A stretch of DNA of 64,000 bases, from positions 27,106,054-27,170,053 of the forward strand of contig NC_092562.1 of the NCBI RefSeq assembly GCF_037975245.1, read 5' to 3'. Position 1 is the first letter of the stretch. Every line of letters begins with the position of its first letter. The translations under genes were made by a program, and so were the position numbers. The notes beneath the pieces were generated by a model. That model ran no database searches, was not told the DNA's origin, and saw only the letters and a program-made list of their open reading frames with translations. Shown here piece after piece: positions 49,801 through 58,800 of this stretch. Source of the stretch: Apostichopus japonicus. Taxonomy: Eukaryota; Echinodermata; Holothuroidea; Aspidochirotida; Stichopodidae.

Positions 49801-52800
49801 TGGATATTGTCAGGTAGTATTAATTTACCTAGAGTATTAAGAATGGTTTAATCATATCCTATTTTGTAGGCAAAACCTTATAACTTTTATTATTTTAAGT
49901 TCAACAACATTCACAAACTCACATATGCAAAATTACAACAAAAACCTATATCCTTGATTATACCGCAGCCTGTTGATGATACTGAGAAAGGTGTCAGCAA
50001 AATCAGCAAAGCTTATTCAATTAAGTTTCCTTGAACTGTTTGAACTGTAATTTACACCAAATATCAATTAAATTCAGTCATTCAAAGCCAACATATTTGT
50101 GATTAGGTTGCATATTAGGGTTTTCTTGATCATTATATATGGATATTGTCAGTGAAATACATGACAGGGTGCATGTACCATATTTGTTATTTTTAAATAA
50201 TTTCCAAATGTGTTGATAACACAATTTTACTAGCCCCGTTATATTACTTTGTTGAATGCGCTTGAAGTATTTATTACATTTGACAATAAACCTTTGCACT
50301 CATTATTCCTGTTCCTTTGCTTTTAAACAATGTATTGTTCTGCACTTGACTATGAACATGCAGCTTTTGTGTTGACTGGTAACTAATGATGTTGTATGCT
50401 CTTTTAGAAACAGCAATTAGTTTGAGATGCTTCTCAGGTGACTAGGGCAGCATTGTATTAATTAATTTATATTTTTCTATTAGGTTGTGGAGGTAACAGA
50501 TTTGGAGACACATGTGAGAAGAGATGTTCTAAGAGTGGCAGTGAGGGCAGTTGCAGTAAATACCTCTTCTGCCTGGCCCATCCATATGGCTGTAGATGTA
50601 ATACAGGATGGAAGGGGTTGGACTGCCTTACTGGTAAAGCTTTACTGTAATATTTGTTAAGGTTTTATCATTCCTACATTATAGTGTAATTTAGGGATGT
50701 ATTGGTTTTGGAATTTAAATTATGGTCGGATACTGGATTCAGCCCAAAAATCAATTTACCAGATTTCGAAAAATTGACATAATCCAACAGTTTCCGGGAT
50801 TGATATGTCACAAAATGTCAAAATTTGTGGTGTGGGGTGGGGGGGGGGGGAGGTGTACGTGCGGGTGGAGATTAAATTAGAAAATTCTCCATACTACTTC
50901 ATTCCTAATCATGTTATTCAGTAAGTGAAAATTAACAGAGTTATTTTCTTTTAATTGACTTTTTACAGAATAAGTATTGTTAGAACCCTACTACTTATAA
51001 GGCTTTAAGGTAAAACCCCACAAATATATTCTGACATTCTCTTAGACATTTGGCCTATAAACAAGACATTTCAGGACAACTTACTGCACAGTGCACTAAA
51101 TTTTGGTAAACTATTTTACTCCATTATGAGTGACATCGGTTCTGGCATTTTTTTCCTGTTAATAGAATTGACACTGATACCATACCAACAGTCTGGTTAT
51201 GTCCATCATGTGTGTCAGATAGTTTTTATAAATTTTATGTTATATTAACTTGTAGAGTATGCTTGTGTGAATAAACTTCATTATGTGTGTTACTTTTTGC
51301 CAGCTCAATATAAAATTCCCATCAGTTCAAACTTCATTTAAATAAGCAAGTTCTTTACCTAGCCATCAGCACGTGATTCGGGAAACTATGGAGCCAGCTG
51401 CCTACAGACCTGTCACTGTCAGTCTGGGCAGTGTAACAGATAACGTTAGTTACAAAAAAAACTTTGTTACAAGGGAAAGATTGAGCTTAACTGTATATCA
51501 AAGTTTATCAATCATTGCATTTATGGTAAAGTACTTCATGTAACAGAGTAAATTGCTAACTTTTTGAAATATTGATTTCTTTGTTACATTTTAGAGTGTG
51601 ACCAAGGAACCTTTGGAGCCAGCTGTCTACAGACCTGTCACTGTCAGTCTGGTCAGTGTAACAGATTTACAGGAATCTGTACAGGATCACCCCCAGGCTG
51701 TAGCAGTGGATGGACAGGGACTAATTGTCAGCAAGGTTGGTTGAAAACAATTAACTTTGTTACAAGGGAAAGATTGAGCTTAACTGTACATAAAAGTTTA
51801 TCAATCATTGCAGTTATGGTAAAGTTATTCATGTAACAGACTAACTTGCTTCATTTACTAATATATTGATTTCTTTGTTTCACTTTTTAGAGTGTGACCA
51901 AGGAACCTTTGGAGCCGACTGCCTACAGACCTGTCACTGTCAGTCTGGTCAATGTGACAGATTTTCAGGAATCTGTACAGGATCACCCCCAGGCTGCAGT
52001 AGTGGATGGACAGGGACTAATTGTCAGCAAGGTTGGTTGTAAAAAGTTAACTTTGTTACAAGGGAAAGACTAAGCTTAACTGTATACCAAAGTGTATCAA
52101 TCATTGCATTTATGGTAAAGTACTTCATGTAACAGAGTAACATGCCTATTTTAGAGTGTGACCAAGGAACCTTTGAAGCCAGCTGTGAACAGACCTGTCA
52201 CTGTCAGTCTGGGCAGTGTGACAGATTTACAGGATTTTGTACAGGATCACCATTAGACTGTAGTAGTGTTTGGACAGGGACTAATTGTTTGGGTTAGTAC
52301 TGTTACTTGATGGATATAGATCCACTATAACATTTGATACATTATTAGTGGAAAATGATTGCTCTTATCTCAGGGCTACTCCACTGCGTTAAGTTGCAGC
52401 TTCATTGACAAAGCGAAATAGGTGAAATGAATCCTTTGTGTCATGAGGATGTGTTGCAGGATCCCAAGGAACAGGTTCCTTCAGAGCTGTTAAGGATACA
52501 TTTGTTCAGTGCAATAAAAAACAGGAAACTCAGTTTGTATAGAATCAACAGGGAGTAAATATCTGATCATATATTTTAAATCTTGTACACTATTAAATTA
52601 CTGTGCGTTGTTTCAACCCTAATGGTTAGCAACCTTTTCAGCTCCTCCAAGTCCTCCCATTACGGTCAAAAATTAGTCACCAAAATCAAACAATTAGACT
52701 TTTTCATTGCCACTGTAAGAAAATTTGTACTCACTGGGACATTTGATATCCATACAAATGCACCGGATTATACTACAAGTTTAAGACGGCAGCTGAGACT

Positions 52801-55800
52801 GGTCAGGATCGCACGAATATTTTATAGTTGTTAAAGGTTGTTAACTGTCAGCTATATATTTTATAAAAAAAATATTACTCCTTGGACCACAAAAATAATT
52901 CAGCCAATTTTGGTGGCTTGATATCTTTTGACCAGTTCTCTCAGAGAAGAAATGCCATCATATCATTAAATCGTAAGTGATCTCTTCATGATGTTTTCCA
53001 CCATCTCGTGACTTGTTTGTCAGTTAGAGGGGGCGTGAAGGTGAAGGTGGTACATTGAGTTTTATCTCGAGGTGTCCTGTTGTTCCATCTAACTTAATTG
53101 TGATGATACTACACACGTTGGAACATGTTATGCTGTTATCATGGTAGTACTTTCCTTCTCTAACTTTTTGATATTTCTTCATTTCCATTTATTTTGTATC
53201 TGAAGGCTTAAATGTTTTTGCCAGTCAGTCAAATTTCAATTTTTGTAATGACTAGTCACAGTGGATTGTTTCTCAAGATCCTATTTCTGGTGTCCCTTTC
53301 AACTGTTTCATTTTGATCATACCTCGAGTCTACCACGATATTTTCTTTGTTTGAGGTGCTTGAAGACTTGTCTGAGAAAAAAATTAAACTTTGAGTTTAA
53401 ACCAATGACATAAAGTCTTCACAGTACAAAAGAAAATATATTTTGTATTGTTTTCATTGAATAAATATATTTTAAATATGCGTGGAGTGGGTATTAACTT
53501 TCAACTGTTCTGATCAATATATAGTCCTCCTATCATGAACACAACATGAAACCTCAAGCACAAGATTCTGGGCAGAATGCAGATTAGGACTAAGAATAGC
53601 AGTTGAGCTTATTAAAGAATACCACATGTGGATTGGGTTTTAACTTTTCATGTTCTGATCAATATAAAGTCCTCTTACCATGAACACAACATGAAACCTA
53701 AAGCACAAGATTCTGGACAGAATGCAGATTAGGACTAAGAATAGCAGCTGCGCTTATTAAACAACACCTCATGTGGACTGGGTTTTAACTGTTCATGTTC
53801 TGATCAATACATAGTCCTCCTACCATGAGCACAACATGAAACCTAAAGCACAAGATTCTGGACAGAATGCAGATTAGGTCTAAAGATAGCAGCTGGGCTT
53901 ATTAAAGAATACCACATGTGGAATAGGTTTTAACTTTTCATGTTCTGATCAATATGTAGTCCTCCTACCATGAGCACAACATGAAACCTAAAGCACAAGA
54001 TTCTAAACAGAATGCAGATTAGGTATAAGAATAGCAGCTGCATTTATACCACATGTGGAATGTGTTTTAACTTGATATGTTCTGATCAATATAAAGTCCT
54101 CCTATTATGAACACTACATGAAACCTAAAGCACAAGATTTTGGACAGAATGCAGATTAGGTCTAAAAATAGCAGCTGTGCTCATTAAAGAATACCACAAG
54201 TGGAGAAAAAGAAAGAAGACGAAGAGTATGATGAGGTAGATGAATATAGAAAAGAACAAACTGATGCAAAAAAAGGCCAAAATTACATAAATGGGCTTTA
54301 AAGGAAAGTAGCATTTGTATAAACAGTTTGTTTTAAATATAGACATATGACAGTTTATGTAGAGATGCATGTAACATAATAATTTACACAACTAACCGTA
54401 GCAGAAAAGCAACGCTGCACACTTCATATGCATTCCATGATGTTTGTAATATTGGCTATTATGTATCTACCTGCACTGATAAATGTTTCTGCATGGGGAG
54501 TGTTGAATGTTATATGTTGACGGGAGAATGTCTGGACCAAAGTTGTGCTCCAGGCTATGTAGTTCACTGGGACGAGTAAAATATGGCTTGAATCTGGAAT
54601 GGGAATTGTGTGACTAGATGTTAGATGGAAAACCAACATAAAATAACAGCTTTGTTCAAAAAAAAAATTCCATTTTCTCTTAGTCTTTTGATAAATTACA
54701 AATTTTAAAAAGAAATTCATTGCCACAACCAAAGTGTGGCATTTATATATTACTTTAAGAAAAATGGTGTAAGCTTGATAGTTGGAAATGTGTTTATTTC
54801 CCTTGAAGTAGCACAGTTTCCAGTAGCCTCCTTCCATCTGCAATGTTAGGTTTTGCAGCAACAGGAGTCTTGGTCAGAGCTGAACTGCCCCTCTAAATAA
54901 TTAAAGTAATCAGAGTGTTGTCTGTTTATTCTAATAATGGTTAAATGTGTTCTTCACTTCCACTATATATCAACTTGAGAAGAGAAGGTGAGAATAAATC
55001 ATCACCAGTTAGCAATTGAGTGAAGAATATGTTAACCTTTCATATCATTTTTACATAAAAATGATATTACATTTAACGAGGGTATCTTATACGACAATAT
55101 TTCAATAGCGAACAGTACAGGAAATTACATGAAGAGCATTTTGATTTACAGAATGCATAGGACCACGTTTTGGGATAGACTGTGAGAATGATTGCCACTG
55201 TTCAGAAAGTTACTGCGACAAAGTAACAGGAAGTTGCTCTGGAGGTTGCAATCCTGAGTGGGTAGAACTGTCTTCACCCAACTTTTGTCAGACAGGTAAG
55301 AAACATTCAGTCATGATCGCATCAAGGGATTGTACCACTGTGTAATCTGAGATGGCATTCAAAGAAAACTTGGAAACATTTATAGTCATGAAGGAAAGTT
55401 ATGCATATTGACATGATTCATTGCTATAGGTGATGATGAGTCTGTACCTACTCCTGTTCTTGTCTGAAGCGTGATCATTGTAATTATAACGTTTCTTACC
55501 CCAATGAATGGAAATGGAACACAGACTGTTTCATTGACTGTAGGAAATATGTACATTGTTTCTTTCTTAAAAAAAATAGAGAACTTGGTTGTAAGAAATG
55601 CCTTTTTCACTTGAAGCTATTAGTTCTTCGTTAGTGGCTGATCATGATTTCTCGATTTTTCAGCACTTAGATCAGTTGGTAGCTTTGCAGCTTCTACACC
55701 AATTGATCTATGATAAACCACTGTTACCAGTATCATAGACAATTTGAATAGAAATATACCTACATGTTTATTGTTTCATGTTATTTCTGTGCATTAATAA

Positions 55801-58800
55801 ACAAATAACTTTGCATGTGAATGATACAACAAATGAAAATTGTGTTAATTTAGGATTTGTTATGAATTACAGCATTACAATGTAATTGAAAGCCGTGGCA
55901 GAAATGTGTGGGATTTTGCACAGAATGATCTTATATGTTAAAAAGACCACTGTGAGTGTTTCTCATTCTTTCCTCATTTAAGGTATAATAGATGCCGCCT
56001 ATACTCGTAAGAATCCTGGAGTAACAGTTCCTGTGACTTGCACAGCTGCCAAGGGTCCAAGTCCTTCAGAAATTTCTAATTTAAATTTTGTTCTGTCAAG
56101 ACACCATGAGAATTTAGATGACAATGGCATTTCTCCTGAAGAGGTTGTTGGTAATGCAACAACAAGAACTGCTTCATTTGTGGTAGATAATGTCACAGAT
56201 GGAGAGACATTTTTCTGTCAGCTGAGGAAAAGTGGCAAGAAATATGCAGTATATAACATAACTATAGATGTGTTTGGTGAGTAGCATACTTGCATCTGTT
56301 ACATTTTTACTTTAGGGGTCAACCGTGGTCTCATTAGAATTGCTAAGTATTAAGCCGGAAGGTGGCAAAGTCAATGTTTTTGTATGTTTGATACACAGTT
56401 TGCAACTTGTAACAGTGAACTAAGTATACTATCCAAAACTATGGAAAGATAACCTATACAAGGAGGATGTTAAATATAAATTACACTAACCATGATATGA
56501 CAATGTCTTAAGTTCTAGAGAATAAAGTTTGATATGTACCGGTAACACATACTCTCATGCTACCACACTTTTGGAGATTTGATTTCTTATTACTCATTTA
56601 AAATTGGTGTATCAATGAACTTCATGCTTTTTTTAACCTTACAATTAATACAACGTAACAATAGGTAAACTGAGTTTTACTGTTTTCTTCTTTCCTTTAT
56701 TTTACTTTAATTTCAATCTGAAGACTATGTAAGGCAACATAAGTTCCAATATTAATGTTGTTTGATTTTATTATGTGGCATATTGGTCCGTTAACTTTGG
56801 TGAGTACAAGTATTATATTGTTTTGGTATGGATGAATGTTAGTGAAGTCAACATGTGTCAGAATCAAACCTTTGAAATAAGATATCTACAGATCCAATGT
56901 TTATATAACATCAGTCTGTATATGGCTCCTTGCACATTGGCAAAGATCAAAAGTTATATAATGTCAACATAGTTCAGACTTATGTTTGCCCATGGTTAAA
57001 AGGTTGCACTTTGCTTTCAGTGTACGATTTTCTTCACAATAATGATAAGCATGTTAAAACTGCTTTATCAACTTTGAATAAAAGTAGAATAAAGTGGAAC
57101 TTGAGTATTTTCGTGATGATCAGGTAGCTCACAGTCAAGTTGTATTCTAACAGTCTGGCCTCCACCATATATGTTCATTGCTTGCAATTCTAGCAATATC
57201 TTATAAGAAAATATTGCAACTGATTATAATCTATGACTAGCTATTAAATTACACTTAATTGTACACACCTTCATATAACTTTAAATGAATTACAGACTAA
57301 CCCTAAAGGTAGCAACAACATTACCAAATGAGTGTTAGGTAATATGTACATAAGTATTATTATCACCAGATTTCGACCTAGCCTACAATACAGCTGACTT
57401 CAGAACTACAATCCATGTCCAACTGTAGAAATTGAAGAGAAAATTACTCATTATCCAATGGTTTTTTAGTGTTCCTTGTATAAAGCAATAGACCATGTTC
57501 ACGTCTGATGAAACGTTATCTGTGTTTTCTTTACTACTTTCCCATTTGGGCCTCTAGATCTCCCTGTACTGCAATCTGCTCCCAAAAGAGGTTCTATAAC
57601 TAATTCAACAGTCACCATCAGCTGGTCAGCCTGGGATGAAGGAAATGAAGATGGGGACCCCCCTGTCATCGGGTATACACCTTACTACAAGCTGGCATCA
57701 GGACTGAATTGGTCCATCCAGGATACGTCTACCTCTATCAAGGCCTTGAATTTCACATTTACGGCCCTCACACCAGAGGACAGGTACTCATTCATTGTAG
57801 CAGCAGTAAGGGAAGGAGAGATGGGAGAAGGTCCAAAGAGTCCAGTGCTGAATGCTACTACCATTTGTACAGGTATTTTGTAGTATATATTACATCAGAG
57901 TGCATATTAATAGTTACATTTGTCACATATTTTTTTTTGCTTGTGACATATCAAAGTAAGTGCATGTGATACTAAATGCATTTCTTGCCAGTGTTAAATG
58001 TTGTTGATTCTTTCCCACCCTTCTAGATTTTATTTTGTTATATGATTGAAAAGAACATTTTATTAGTTTAACAGCACTCCTCCATGAATTTCTCACAGTG
58101 GTTTGTGAGCAAACAAATAATGAGAGCCCTGCGACAAAATAGTTTGAAGTCAGTGACTTCATGATTTAATGAGAGGTATGCTTGCTGATCGGAAAAACTA
58201 CTCTACACTCACTATTAAGTACTACATGTTAGTATCAACTACTCCAAGACTACTGGAAATCTTCTGAATGAGTACACAATGTAACCAACTAAATATTGCT
58301 ACTGTATGGACTTATGGAAAATCTACTGCTGACTTCCAAGAAATAAAATAAACAAGTTACAGGAAGTTAATGTGTCCTCTCATTTGCACTCTGTCATACG
58401 AAATAGAGGCAGGGTTATTGATAAACAACACTGTGACATCACCAATGACATCATACTCAAGTTTAATTTCTTGGCAGTGATCTGTGCAGATAGATATTAC
58501 AGACAGGTGTAGGGTTTCTGATGTGGAGAGTAACTTTAGAGTTCAAAATGTTATTGTTCTACTGGGATTGAAAAGTATATTATTATGATTTATTGTGTTC
58601 AGACTGGTAAATAGAAAGGTAAGTAATACTGTGTGAACTGTGATCTAGGAGGACTTCCAGTCTCTGCTCCTTGCTATAATATATTGTAAAGGTAAACCCA
58701 GGGTAAGCAAGAGGATGGGGTATTTCTCTATAAAATACTCTCTGTTAAAATTTCAATGCAACTGATTATTCAATGCAATGCAACCTCTATTCTATATCAA

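Noticed and set aside
53478-54205. CRISPR-like array
   Set aside because: The units are contiguous 145-bp tandem repeats without spacers, in a eukaryotic intron.
54424-54861. 145-residue minus-strand frame in the gene 2 intron
   Set aside because: No domain seen; composition is that of AT-rich intron.
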